Positions 55,896-64,000 of a stretch of DNA of 64,000 bases are shown piece after piece. Where the stretch lies: assembly GCF_016905005.1 (NCBI RefSeq), contig NZ_JADIKC010000003.1, positions 620,001 through 684,000 on the forward strand. The letters run 5' to 3'. The stretch comes from Dyella kyungheensis (GTDB lineage Bacteria; Pseudomonadota; Gammaproteobacteria; Xanthomonadales; Rhodanobacteraceae). Made by a program: the position numbers and the translations under genes. The notes under the pieces are model-generated. The model did not search any database and was not told where the DNA came from. It saw only the letters and a list, made by a program, of their open reading frames with translations. How positions within the stretch are numbered: position 1 is the first letter of the stretch; each line of letters starts with the position of its first letter.

Positions 55896-56237
55896 ATGAC
55901 TTCGCGTCTCCACCGCTCCCGTTTCGCCGCGTTCCTGGCGTGTTTGTTCGGCCTGCTTCTGCTGGTCGGCACGCCCATGCGTCCGGTGCAACTGTCGCCC
56001 GCATCGCCGGGCGGCAAAGCGATGGCGATGCAGATGGCGGCGGATGATCTCGCTGCCGATGACAGCAGCAACGGTTCGCTGGAAGACAACACCGGCAGCG
56101 GCATGGACGACATCCTCCATCCGTTCGACCTGGCGCACCGCTGGGAGCCCATGCCCCATCAGGCGCCGCGCTCGCTCCACGGCGAGCTGAGCCTGCACGA
56201 CCCCGCGCGGCTGCTACGGCCGCCCGAACTCGCCTGA
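55896..56237 (+). CDS. Hypothetical protein with a membrane/export segment
   Basis: 113 aa. Hydrophobic N-terminal segment (10-27; FAAFLACLFGLLLLVGTPM), then a Met/Ala/Asp-rich stretch and a His-containing C-terminus (HPFDLAHRWEPMPHQ). Probably exported or anchored with the tail outside the cytoplasm. No domain recognised. Stands alone before the carbonic anhydrase gene. Confidence 0.5.
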   Translation: MTSRLHRSRFAAFLACLFGLLLLVGTPMRPVQLSPASPGGKAMAMQMAADDLAADDSSNGSLEDNTGSGMDDILHPFDLAHRWEPMPHQAPRSLHGELSLHDPARLLRPPELA

Positions 56238-56450
56238 TCCGCGGCCGCTGAAGCGGCGCGCGTTTTCCTTGCGTGCATGCCTTCGGGCCGGCCGCCTCCG
56301 ATGGTCCCGTCAGTAAATTGATCCGCCGGTGTGGCGCGCTTTGCGTGCCTGCGCGGTGCTGGCCATCCGTTCCTTTTCCCTCGTCACGTCCCTTGCCCGG
56401 CGCGCGTTGCGTCGTGGGCGTGATTGCCCCATTTTGTCTGGAGTATTCGC

Positions 56451-57134
56451 ATGAAGCGTTTGATCGAAGGTTTCGAACAGTTCCGCAATGACGTTTTCCC
56501 CGCGCAGCGCGAAGTGTTTCGCAAGCTGGCGGCGGGGCAGAACCCCAGCACCATGTTCATCACCTGCGCCGACTCGCGCGTGATGCCCGAGCTGATGTTC
56601 TGTGCACAACCGGGCGAGCTGTTCGTGTATCGCAATATCGGCAACATCGTGCCGCCGTATGCGCAACACGTGAGCGGCGTGGTGGCCGCCATCGAATATG
56701 CGGTGAAGGTGCTCAAGGTCCGTCACATCGTGATCTGCGGCCATTCCGACTGCGGCGCGATGAAGGCGCTGCAGCATCCCGAGCTGGTGCAGGACATGCC
56801 GTCGGTGGCGGCGTGGATGAAGCACGCGGACGTCGCGCGTTGTGTGGTCGATCAGAACGGCCCGGGCCTGTCGGGTCTGGAAGGCTTGCGTCGCCTCACC
56901 GAAGAGAACGTGGTGGGCCAGCTGGAGCATCTGCGCACGCTGCCCACCGTCGCCGCTGCATTAGCAAGCGGCCAGCTGCGCATCCACGGTTGGGTCTACG
57001 ACATCGAGCACGCCGATTTGAAGGCGTTCGATGCACAACACGGTCGCTTCGTGCAGATCGAACCGGGCAATGCGGATTTTCCGGAAGCGACGCCGCATGC
57101 GCGCTTCTCGTTGCCTACCCAGTCGGCTGCTTGA
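56451..57134 (+). CDS. Beta-carbonic anhydrase
   Basis: 227 aa zinc enzyme interconverting CO2 and bicarbonate. Zinc ligands are in ITCADSRVMPE (Cys, Asp, Arg) and ICGHSDCGAMKAL (His, Cys). Followed 9 bases later by a SulP transporter, a common pairing for bicarbonate supply. TGGAG precedes the ATG at 56451. Confidence 0.95.
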   Translation: MKRLIEGFEQFRNDVFPAQREVFRKLAAGQNPSTMFITCADSRVMPELMFCAQPGELFVYRNIGNIVPPYAQHVSGVVAAIEYAVKVLKVRHIVICGHSDCGAMKALQHPELVQDMPSVAAWMKHADVARCVVDQNGPGLSGLEGLRRLTEENVVGQLEHLRTLPTVAAALASGQLRIHGWVYDIEHADLKAFDAQHGRFVQIEPGNADFPEATPHARFSLPTQSAA

Positions 57135-57143
57135 GGACACGTC

Positions 57144-58658
57144 GTGATCAGTCAATATTTCAAACAAGGACTGTTCGGCCGCGACCTGCTCGGTTCGATC
57201 GTGGTGTTCCTGGTGGCGCTGCCGTTGTGCATGGGTATCGCCATCGCGTCGGGCATGCCGCCGGCCGCGGGACTCATCACCGGCATCGTCGGCGGCATCA
57301 TCGTCGGCGCCGTCGCCGGTTCGCCGCTGCAGGTGAGCGGTCCGGCCGCGGGCTTGGCCGTGCTGGTGTTCGAACTGGTGCGCGAGCATGGCGTGATGGC
57401 GCTGGGTCCGGTCGTACTGCTGGCGGGACTGATCCAGATCGCGGCGGGCCTTTGCCGTGTCGGCGTGTGGTTCCGCATGTGTTCGCCGGCGGTGGTGGCG
57501 GGCATGTTGTCCGGTATCGGCGTGCTGATTGTTGCCTCGCAGTTGCATGTGCTGATGGATGCGTTGCCGAAGGCGCGCGGCCTGGAAAACTTCGCGGCGC
57601 TGCCGGGTGCATTGATCGATGCGGTGCAGGGCAATGCGGGCAGCATGACGGCGCTGGGCATCGGCGTGGCCACCATCGCCATCATGCTGGGCTGGGAAAA
57701 GCTGCGTCCGGCCACGCTGCGTTTCGTGCCCGGTGCGTTGCTGGCGGTGGTTTCGTTGACGGCGATCGTGCAGTTCGGCGGGCTCCCGGTAAAGACCGTG
57801 GACGTGCCATCGAACCTGCTGGCGACGATCTCGATGCCGACCCTGAGCAGTCTTTCGAGCCTGCTGGAGCCTTCGCTGCTGATCGCCGCGCTCACCTTCG
57901 CCTTCATTGCGAGTGCCGAGACACTGTTGTCCGCCGCTGCGGTGGATCGCATGCATGACGGCGTGCGTACCAGATACGATCGCGAGCTCACCGCGCAAGG
58001 CATCGGCAACACCATCTGCGGCCTGTTCGGAGCGCTGCCGATGACCGGTGTGATCGTGCGCAGCGCCGCCAATGTGCAGGCCGGTTCGGCCACGCGCATG
58101 GCCACCATCATGCACGGCAGCTGGCTGCTGGTGTTTGCCTTGCTGCTGCCATGGTTGATGCGCATGACGCCGGTAGCCTGCCTGGCGGGCATCCTGGTCT
58201 ACACCGGCATCAAGATGGTGAACTTCAAGCAGGTGACGTCGCTGGCGCAGTACGGCAAGGGCACCGCCTGGATCTACGTGGGCACCACCGTGGCCATCGT
58301 CGCCACCGACCTGCTGGCTGGCGTGTTGATCGGTTTCGCCTTGTCGCTGTTCCGTCTGGCCTTGCATTCGTCGCGATTGAAGGTGGGCCTGCATCACCAC
58401 GACGAACCGGGCACGGTGTCGTTGCGCATGGAAGGTTCGGCGACGTTCCTGCGGGTGCCTTCGGTGGCGCGCACGCTGGAAAGCGTGCCGCCGAACACGC
58501 GCCTGCAGCTTCAGGTTGACCGCTTGCATCACGTCGACCAGGCCTGTCTGGAATTGCTGCGCGAATGGAGCAGGAACGCTTCGGCACGCGGCTGTGAGCT
58601 GATTGTGGACTGGCAGCAGCTCAACTTGCGTGTCGAGGGTGTGCGACGAGCGGCATAG
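57144..58658 (+). CDS. SulP-family transporter (probable bicarbonate uptake)
   Basis: 504 aa, about 11-12 membrane helices, SulP text LPLCMGIAIASGMPPAAGLITGI (in two parts) and SGPAAGLAVLVF. The C-terminal ~100 residues form a STAS-like domain (LRMEGSATFLRVPSVARTLE, VDQACLELLREWS). Starts with GTG at 57144. Pairing with a carbonic anhydrase points to bicarbonate over sulfate, by analogy with BicA-type systems. Confidence 0.85.
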   Translation: MISQYFKQGLFGRDLLGSIVVFLVALPLCMGIAIASGMPPAAGLITGIVGGIIVGAVAGSPLQVSGPAAGLAVLVFELVREHGVMALGPVVLLAGLIQIAAGLCRVGVWFRMCSPAVVAGMLSGIGVLIVASQLHVLMDALPKARGLENFAALPGALIDAVQGNAGSMTALGIGVATIAIMLGWEKLRPATLRFVPGALLAVVSLTAIVQFGGLPVKTVDVPSNLLATISMPTLSSLSSLLEPSLLIAALTFAFIASAETLLSAAAVDRMHDGVRTRYDRELTAQGIGNTICGLFGALPMTGVIVRSAANVQAGSATRMATIMHGSWLLVFALLLPWLMRMTPVACLAGILVYTGIKMVNFKQVTSLAQYGKGTAWIYVGTTVAIVATDLLAGVLIGFALSLFRLALHSSRLKVGLHHHDEPGTVSLRMEGSATFLRVPSVARTLESVPPNTRLQLQVDRLHHVDQACLELLREWSRNASARGCELIVDWQQLNLRVEGVRRAA

Positions 58659-58755
58659 GCTCGCTCGTCATCATAGGAGCCCTCTTGCCTCCCCCTCTCT
58701 GTGGGAGGGCTCCTTGGGTCCCCGGGCGGTCGCGGCGGAGTAGGTACCGTTTGCG

Positions 58756-60240
58756 TCAGCGGGCCTGGGTCGTGCTGTCGGCCATCGCGTTGGCGGTGGT
58801 CGACAGCTGGGCGGATTGCCAACCGCCGCCGAGTGCACGGATCAGGTTCACGCTCGCCTCCAGACGTCGCGTGCGCACTTGTTCGGCGCTGCGTTCGGCC
58901 TGCAGTTCGGCCGTCTGTGCGCTGACCACATCGAGATAGTTCACCGCGCCTTCGCGATAGCGATTGGTCGCGATGGTCTGCGAATCGCGAGCGGCGCTGG
59001 CAGCGTCGTCTTGCTGGTGTGCTTCCTTGCCGAGCTGCTGCAGCAGGGTAAGGTTGTCTTCCACTTGTTGAAACGCATCGAGCACCACGCCGCGATAGAG
59101 GCCGGCCGATGCATCCAGGTTCGCCTGCGCCGCCTGCACCTTGGAGCGCCGCAGCCCTCCATCGAACAGCGTCATCGCCAGATCCGGCCCCAGCGCCCAG
59201 TAACGGTTGCCGGCGCTGAGCAGATTGCCCATGCCGGTGTCCTGCCAACCCAGCGCCGCGGAAAGGCTGAGCCGCGGAAAGAACGCTGCGCGCGCCACGC
59301 CGATCTCGGCATTGGCGGCAAACACGCGTCGCTCGGCAGCTGCGATGTCGGGGCGACGTTCCAGCAGCTGCGAAGGCACACCCAGCGGAATGGCGGGCAC
59401 GTTCATCGCGGCGTTGTCCACCGGCAACGTGAAGCGCGATGCCGATTCGCCCACCAGCGTGGCGATGGCATGTTCGGTCAGCGCGCGCTGCGCCTCCACT
59501 TCGGACACTTGCGCCTGCGCATCGGACAGCTGTGTCTTCGCACGGCTTACGTCCAGGCCGGACGCTACGCCACCCTGGAAGCGACGCTGGGTGAGATCGA
59601 GTCCTTGCTGGTACGCATCCAGCGTGTCCTTGAGGATGCGCTCCTGCACGTCGTAGCCGCGCAGGGTGATGTAGAGATCGGCCAGTTGCGCTTCGAGGCT
59701 GAGCTTCACCGAGGCGAGATCGGCCTGCGCCGCCGTCGCATTCGCCTGGCCCGCGGCGACTTCATTGCGTACGCGGCCCCAGAGATCCAGTTCGTAGCCG
59801 AGGCCGAAGCTGAAGTTCTCCGCGCTGTATTCGTTTGGCTGGCCGCTGCCGCGCAACGGACGGTTGTTCGACTGGCGGTTGCGCGAGTCGCTGGCATCCA
59901 CACCCAGCGAGGGGTAGAGATTCGAACGTGTTTCACCGAGCAAGGCGCGCGCGGCGTCGTAACGCGCCAGGGACACGGCGAGGCTGGGATTGGAGGCGTC
60001 GAGTTGCTGCTCCAGGCGATCAAGCGTGGGGTTGGCGTACACCGACCACCACGGGCCGCGCGTGGCCATGTCGGCCGGATGCGCCGGCGACCATAGGCCG
60101 TTGGCCGTTTGCCCGGCGTAGTGTTCCGGCAGCGCACCCACCGCTGGCGTCTTGTAGGCAGGCGCGAGCGAGCATGCCGGCAGCACGCTCACCAGGGCCA
60201 GTGGCAGCAATGAACGGAGAACGGCGCGCTTGCGTATCAT
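58756..60240 (-). CDS. Outer-membrane efflux channel, NodT/OprM type
   Basis: 494 aa TolC-like lipoprotein. Lipobox LPAC at Cys23 (SVLPACSLAPAYKTP), two OEP repeats, and long coiled-coil stretches. Lipid-anchored NodT family members pair with RND or EmrA-type pumps. Starts 4 bases after the membrane-fusion gene; the codons above the ATG at 60240 are shadow. Confidence 0.93.
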   Translation of the reverse strand: MIRKRAVLRSLLPLALVSVLPACSLAPAYKTPAVGALPEHYAGQTANGLWSPAHPADMATRGPWWSVYANPTLDRLEQQLDASNPSLAVSLARYDAARALLGETRSNLYPSLGVDASDSRNRQSNNRPLRGSGQPNEYSAENFSFGLGYELDLWGRVRNEVAAGQANATAAQADLASVKLSLEAQLADLYITLRGYDVQERILKDTLDAYQQGLDLTQRRFQGGVASGLDVSRAKTQLSDAQAQVSEVEAQRALTEHAIATLVGESASRFTLPVDNAAMNVPAIPLGVPSQLLERRPDIAAAERRVFAANAEIGVARAAFFPRLSLSAALGWQDTGMGNLLSAGNRYWALGPDLAMTLFDGGLRRSKVQAAQANLDASAGLYRGVVLDAFQQVEDNLTLLQQLGKEAHQQDDAASAARDSQTIATNRYREGAVNYLDVVSAQTAELQAERSAEQVRTRRLEASVNLIRALGGGWQSAQLSTTANAMADSTTQAR

Positions 60241-60244
60241 GGCT

Positions 60245-61420
60245 TCACTCCGCCCGGCTCGCACCGTCGCCATCCGCGCGTGCGATCTGCACGGTGTCGC
60301 CCTGGGCCAGCGAGTCCGATGGATGGTTGACCACGCGGTCGCCGGGTTTCAAGCCCTGGTCGATGCGCAGGCGATCGCCCAGATCCATCGCGATATGCAC
60401 GTCGCGCAACACGATCCTGCGATCGGCGCCGACCACGGCGACCTGCGGACCTTGCGCGCGAAAGATCAGCGTGGTCGCCGGTACGGTCAGCGTATGCTGG
60501 TCGGCGGCCATCGGCAGATGTACCTCGGCATAGGCACCGGGCAGCAGCTCGCCCTTGGGATTGTCCACTTCGAATTGCGCCAGCAGCGAGCCGGATGCCG
60601 GGTTCACTGCACCCGAGTTGCCAATGAGATGGCCGGTGAATCGCACGCCCGGGTGATCGGGTACATCCAACTGCACGCTCATGTCCGGACGGATCGCATC
60701 GGCGTAGCCTTGCGGCACTTCCACGTACAGGCGCATGCGGGTGGTGTCCGAGACGGTAAAGAGCGCGGCGGAGCCTTCGCCATTCGCGCTGATCAGATCG
60801 CCGATATCGGTGTTGCGCGCCGTCAGCGTGCCTGCGAACGGCGCGGCGATGTGCTTGAACGCTTCGAGCGCGGCGATGCGGTCCACTTCCGCCTGTGCGC
60901 CAAGCACGTTGGCCTGCGCCACCTCCGCTTCGCCGGCTTTCTCATCGGCCTCCTGCTTGGAGACGGAATTGGAGGCGAGCAGGTTCTTCCAGCGTTTGTC
61001 GGTGAGTGCGGCCAGCCGCGCATTCGCCTGGGCGCGCGCCAGGCTGGCCTTGGCCTGTTCGAACTGCTGGTCGAGTTCCGGCGTATCGATTTCCGCCAGC
61101 GACTGGCCTGCCGCGACCTGGCTGCCGATATCGCGGCTCCAGCTCTTCAGATAGCCGCTGACGCGGGCATGGATGGGTGCGCTGATCCAGGCGTCCAGAT
61201 GGCCGGGCAGCGTCATGCTCTGCTGGCCATGAGCTGCCTCGGGCACGATCAACTGCACGCTGGGTGTGACCTGGGCGTCGGTCCATTGGACCACGCGCCG
61301 GTAATCGTAAGCGCGCACCGAGATGCCCGCGATGGTGGCGAGCAGCGCCAGCCCCAGGCCGATGCGCACCGCACGGCCGAGGCTCGGCGTTCGCGTGGTG
61401 GTGATGGCGTCATGCGACAT
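60245..61420 (-). CDS. RND efflux periplasmic adaptor (membrane fusion protein)
   Basis: 391 aa. One N-terminal membrane helix (20-37; LGLALLATIAGISVRAYDY), lipoyl-like halves (GHLDAWISAPIHARVSGYLK and HIAAPFAGTLTARNTDIG), an alpha-hairpin (~110-165), and beta-barrel and membrane-proximal domains. Overlaps the pump gene by 11 bases. Confidence 0.94.
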   Translation of the reverse strand: MSHDAITTTRTPSLGRAVRIGLGLALLATIAGISVRAYDYRRVVQWTDAQVTPSVQLIVPEAAHGQQSMTLPGHLDAWISAPIHARVSGYLKSWSRDIGSQVAAGQSLAEIDTPELDQQFEQAKASLARAQANARLAALTDKRWKNLLASNSVSKQEADEKAGEAEVAQANVLGAQAEVDRIAALEAFKHIAAPFAGTLTARNTDIGDLISANGEGSAALFTVSDTTRMRLYVEVPQGYADAIRPDMSVQLDVPDHPGVRFTGHLIGNSGAVNPASGSLLAQFEVDNPKGELLPGAYAEVHLPMAADQHTLTVPATTLIFRAQGPQVAVVGADRRIVLRDVHIAMDLGDRLRIDQGLKPGDRVVNHPSDSLAQGDTVQIARADGDGASRAE

Positions 61421-64000
61421 GGACAGGTTCTCCGGAAGCGGAATCGGATGCGGTGTGTGCGTGCTCGCGACCGTGCACGATGCTGAAGATCACCGGCACG
61501 AACAGCAGGGTGGCGAAGGTGGCAAACAGCAGGCCGCCGATCACGGCACGGCCCAGCGGCGAGTTCTGTTCGTGCGCCAGCGCCATCGGCAGCATGCCGA
61601 TGATCATCGCCAGCGCGGTCATGCAGACCGGGCGGAAACGCGTGAAGCCCGCTTCGAGCGCGGCCTTCACCGCATCGCCATGTTCGGCCAGCCGCTCGCG
61701 GCAGAAGCTCACCACCAGGATCGAATTCGCGGTGGCCACGCCCATGCACATGATGGCGCCGGTGAGCGCGGGCACGGACAGCGTGGTGTGCGAGAGGAAC
61801 AACATCCACACGATGCCGGCGAGCGCGGCGGGCAGGGCGGTGATGATCACGAACGGATCGAGCCACGACTGGAAATTCACCACGATCAACAGATAGATCA
61901 ATACGATCGCGCCGACCAGGCCGAAGATCAGTCCGCCGAAGGCCTCGTTCATCGTGCCCGCCTGGCCGTGCAGGCTCACCAGCGTGCCCTTGGGGCGCGA
62001 GGCGGCGAATTGATCGAGCACCTTCTGCACATCGCTGGAGACCGCGCCAAGGTCGCGATCCTGCACGGCTGCATAGATGTCGAACGACGGTAGGATGTTG
62101 TAGTGCGATACCACGGCTGCGCTCGGCACGCGGGTGAACGATGCAATGCCCCCCAGCACCTGGCTGGCGCCCTTGCTGGCCGGCGTCACCGGCAAGCTGG
62201 CGATGTCGGCCATGCTGTCCAGCTTGTATTGCGGGGTGGCGGCCACGATGGGGTAGGACACGCCGTTCTTGGGGTTGAGCCAGAACGTGGGCGCCACCTG
62301 CGAGCTGCCGGCCAGCGAGGCGACCATGCTGTTGGTGACGTCGCGCTCGGTCACGCCCATGCGGTCGGCGCGCGTGCGATCCACCGTCACGTTGAGCTGC
62401 GGATAGCTGGTGCTCTGCTGCAGGCGCACGTCGGCGATGCCGGGTACCTCGCGCAGGCGCTTCATGATCGCGGTGGCGTACGCCTCGTTGGCCTTCAGGT
62501 CGCGGCCCGCGATGGAGACGTCCAGGGGCGCCGGCGCGCCGAAATTGAGGATCTGCGAGCTCATGTCCGCGGGCAGGAAAGCGAACTGCGTGCCGGGAAA
62601 CTCGCGCGGCAGGCGTGCGCGCAACTCTCGCACGAAATCGGCGGTGGGCGCATGGTCTTCCTTCAGCTCGACCTGGATGTCGCCATCCTGCGGGCCGATG
62701 GTGCCGCTGGCGCTGTAGACCATGTTCACGCCGGACAAGGGCAGGCCGATGTTGTCGATCACCGTGTCCAGTTGCGAGGGCGGAATGACCCGGCGGATGG
62801 CCTGCTCGATGCGATCGAACTCGGCCGCGGTTTCCTCCACGCGGGTGCCCATCGGCGCACGCACATGCAGGGCGATGGCGCCCGCATCCACCTCGGGGAA
62901 AAAGTCACGGCCCAGCAGCGGCACCAGCGCGAACGAGGCAAGCACGAAGGCAAGAAAACCGGTGACGAAGCGGCGACGATGCGTGAGTGCTACGACAAGC
63001 ATGGCGTGGTAGGCATCGCGCACCTGCGCAAAGCGATGCTCGAAGCGCTGCTGGAAGGTCACTGCCGCCGCCACGAGCGCGCTGCGCTTGCGGCGGGCCG
63101 GCTGGTCGCCCTCGTGATGGTTGAGGTAGGCGTCCTCCGGATGATCGCCAGGGCCCTTCTCCGTGTGATGCGGCTTGAGCAGGAGCATCGCCATGGTCGG
63201 CACCAGCGTGCGCGACAGCAGGAACGAGGACGCCATGGCGAAGATCACCGCCAGGGCCATCGGGCGGAACAGGAAGCCCGCGATACCGTCGAGCAGGAAC
63301 ATCGGCACGAACACGATGCAGATGCACAGCAGGGACACGAAGGCGGGCGTCACGATTTGCCTGGCGCCGTCCATGATCGCCGTGTGCACGTCCTTGCCCT
63401 GTTCGAGATGCCAGTTGATGTTCTCGATGGTCACCGTGGCGTCATCGACCAGGATGCCCACGGCCAGGGCCAGGCCGCCCAGCGTCATCACGTTGAGGGT
63501 TTGCCCGGTGGCCGAGAGCAGGGCGATGGCCGAGAGGATGGCGAGCGGAATCGATATCGCGATGATCACCGTGGAGCGCCAACTGCCCAGGAAGATCAGG
63601 ATCATCACCGAGGTCAGCAAGGCCGCGATGATGCCCTCGCGCGCCACCGACGAGATGGCCGACTTCACGAAGGTCGACTGATCGCTGAGCAGCGAGACCT
63701 TGAGGCTGGACGGCAGCGATTCCAGCACCCGCGGCATCAGTTGCTTGATGCCGGACACCACGGCCAGCGTCGATGCCTCGCCGACCTTCAGCGCCGGCAT
63801 CAGCACCGCGCGCTTGCCGTCCACACGCACCACGTTGGTTTGCGGCGCGGCACCGTCACGCACATGCGCCACGTCGCCGATGGTGATGGTGGCACCGCGC
63901 ACGGTCTTCACCGGCAACTGGTTGAGTTCGTCCACGGCCTCGGGGCTGTTGTTGAGTTGCACGTGATATTCGTAGGTGCCGATCTTCGCCGTGCCCACCG
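61410..64000 (-). CDS. RND multidrug efflux pump, hydrophobe/amphiphile type (N-terminus beyond window)
   Basis: 862+ aa of an AcrB-like proton antiporter; roughly the first 200 residues lie outside. The proton-relay GILVDDATVTIEN (TM4 Asp pair) is intact, marking the HAE1 branch and not a metal pump. RDFFPEVDAGAIALHVRAP marks the start of the second repeat, and ITALPAALAGIVWMLFL and CMGVATANSILVVSF the TM9-TM10 region. There is a hydrophilic insert (GPGDHPEDAYLNHHEGDQ) near mid-protein. Substrates unknown. Operon order is pump, adaptor, channel. Confidence 0.95.
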   Translation of the reverse strand, partial: VGTAKIGTYEYHVQLNNSPEAVDELNQLPVKTVRGATITIGDVAHVRDGAAPQTNVVRVDGKRAVLMPALKVGEASTLAVVSGIKQLMPRVLESLPSSLKVSLLSDQSTFVKSAISSVAREGIIAALLTSVMILIFLGSWRSTVIIAISIPLAILSAIALLSATGQTLNVMTLGGLALAVGILVDDATVTIENINWHLEQGKDVHTAIMDGARQIVTPAFVSLLCICIVFVPMFLLDGIAGFLFRPMALAVIFAMASSFLLSRTLVPTMAMLLLKPHHTEKGPGDHPEDAYLNHHEGDQPARRKRSALVAAAVTFQQRFEHRFAQVRDAYHAMLVVALTHRRRFVTGFLAFVLASFALVPLLGRDFFPEVDAGAIALHVRAPMGTRVEETAAEFDRIEQAIRRVIPPSQLDTVIDNIGLPLSGVNMVYSASGTIGPQDGDIQVELKEDHAPTADFVRELRARLPREFPGTQFAFLPADMSSQILNFGAPAPLDVSIAGRDLKANEAYATAIMKRLREVPGIADVRLQQSTSYPQLNVTVDRTRADRMGVTERDVTNSMVASLAGSSQVAPTFWLNPKNGVSYPIVAATPQYKLDSMADIASLPVTPASKGASQVLGGIASFTRVPSAAVVSHYNILPSFDIYAAVQDRDLGAVSSDVQKVLDQFAASRPKGTLVSLHGQAGTMNEAFGGLIFGLVGAIVLIYLLIVVNFQSWLDPFVIITALPAALAGIVWMLFLSHTTLSVPALTGAIMCMGVATANSILVVSFCRERLAEHGDAVKAALEAGFTRFRPVCMTALAMIIGMLPMALAHEQNSPLGRAVIGGLLFATFATLLFVPVIFSIVHGREHAHTASDSASGEPVHVA

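Noticed and set aside
61410-64000. Heavy-metal (CzcA/CusA) efflux pump
   Set aside because: The TM4 motif has the Asp pair (VDDATVTIEN) of the drug-type HAE1 branch, and the metal-type motif and methionine cluster are absent.

Overview
The window is GC-rich, densely coded DNA from a Gram-negative bacterium. Outer-membrane proteins, periplasmic Nap nitrate reductase, RND efflux, a NodT-type channel and a tandem glycine riboswitch before gcvP all point to a gammaproteobacterium. The repeat types, the DUF2968-like protein and the chitinase with paired LacI-type palindromes fit Xanthomonadales, most likely Rhodanobacteraceae (Dyella/Luteibacter/Rhodanobacter-like). This placement is an inference; no rRNA is present.

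Layout. 1-5257: housekeeping genes on the minus strand (murB start, pyrD, methyltransferase, SDR, two small membrane proteins, ALDH7 dehydrogenase), then tRNA-Arg(CCU). 5341-5940: six tandem copies of a ~102-bp palindromic repeat. 5954-10652: small orphan genes, an RcsB-like regulator, a LigT-like phosphoesterase and a DUF2968-like protein. 10672-14640: an accessory island with an Rhs remnant, short repeats, a strongly structured leader, a solitary HigA-like gene and a two-gene HEPN/DUF3800 module bracketed by inverted IS-like remnants. 14657-20688: secreted GH18 chitinase with two operator palindromes, a membrane protein, gcvP with its glycine riboswitch, and a VOC protein.

20868-43548 is a molybdenum block of about 23 kb. 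It carries periplasmic nitrate reductase napEDABC (FNR-like box upstream), a divergent Mo-domain periplasmic protein, an NAD-dependent formate dehydrogenase operon (MFS carrier-fdsG-fdsB-fdsA-fdhD-fdsD), and a plus-strand series for molybdate uptake and cofactor synthesis: moeA, a short unknown gene, modABC, a second moeA, moaA, moaC, mobA, moaD and a MoaE-MoeB-rhodanese fusion. The enzymes, their metal supply and their cofactor assembly are thus encoded together. moaB/mogA and modE are not seen.

43584-64000: tRNA-Leu(CAG), rnr-rlmB with a small membrane protein, and a SugE/Gdx exporter behind a guanidine-II (mini-ykkC) riboswitch that lies outside any ORF. Next come pstSCAB-phoU with a Pho box, rnt, a porin with a weak Pho-box-like sequence, a beta-carbonic anhydrase with a SulP transporter, and a three-gene RND efflux operon whose pump gene runs off the right edge.

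The best candidates for something undescribed are the HEPN/DUF3800 module with its flanks, the four consecutive hairpins at 11489-11605, and the MoaE-MoeB-rhodanese fusion. The guanidine-II riboswitch and the chitinase operators are the clearest regulatory finds.
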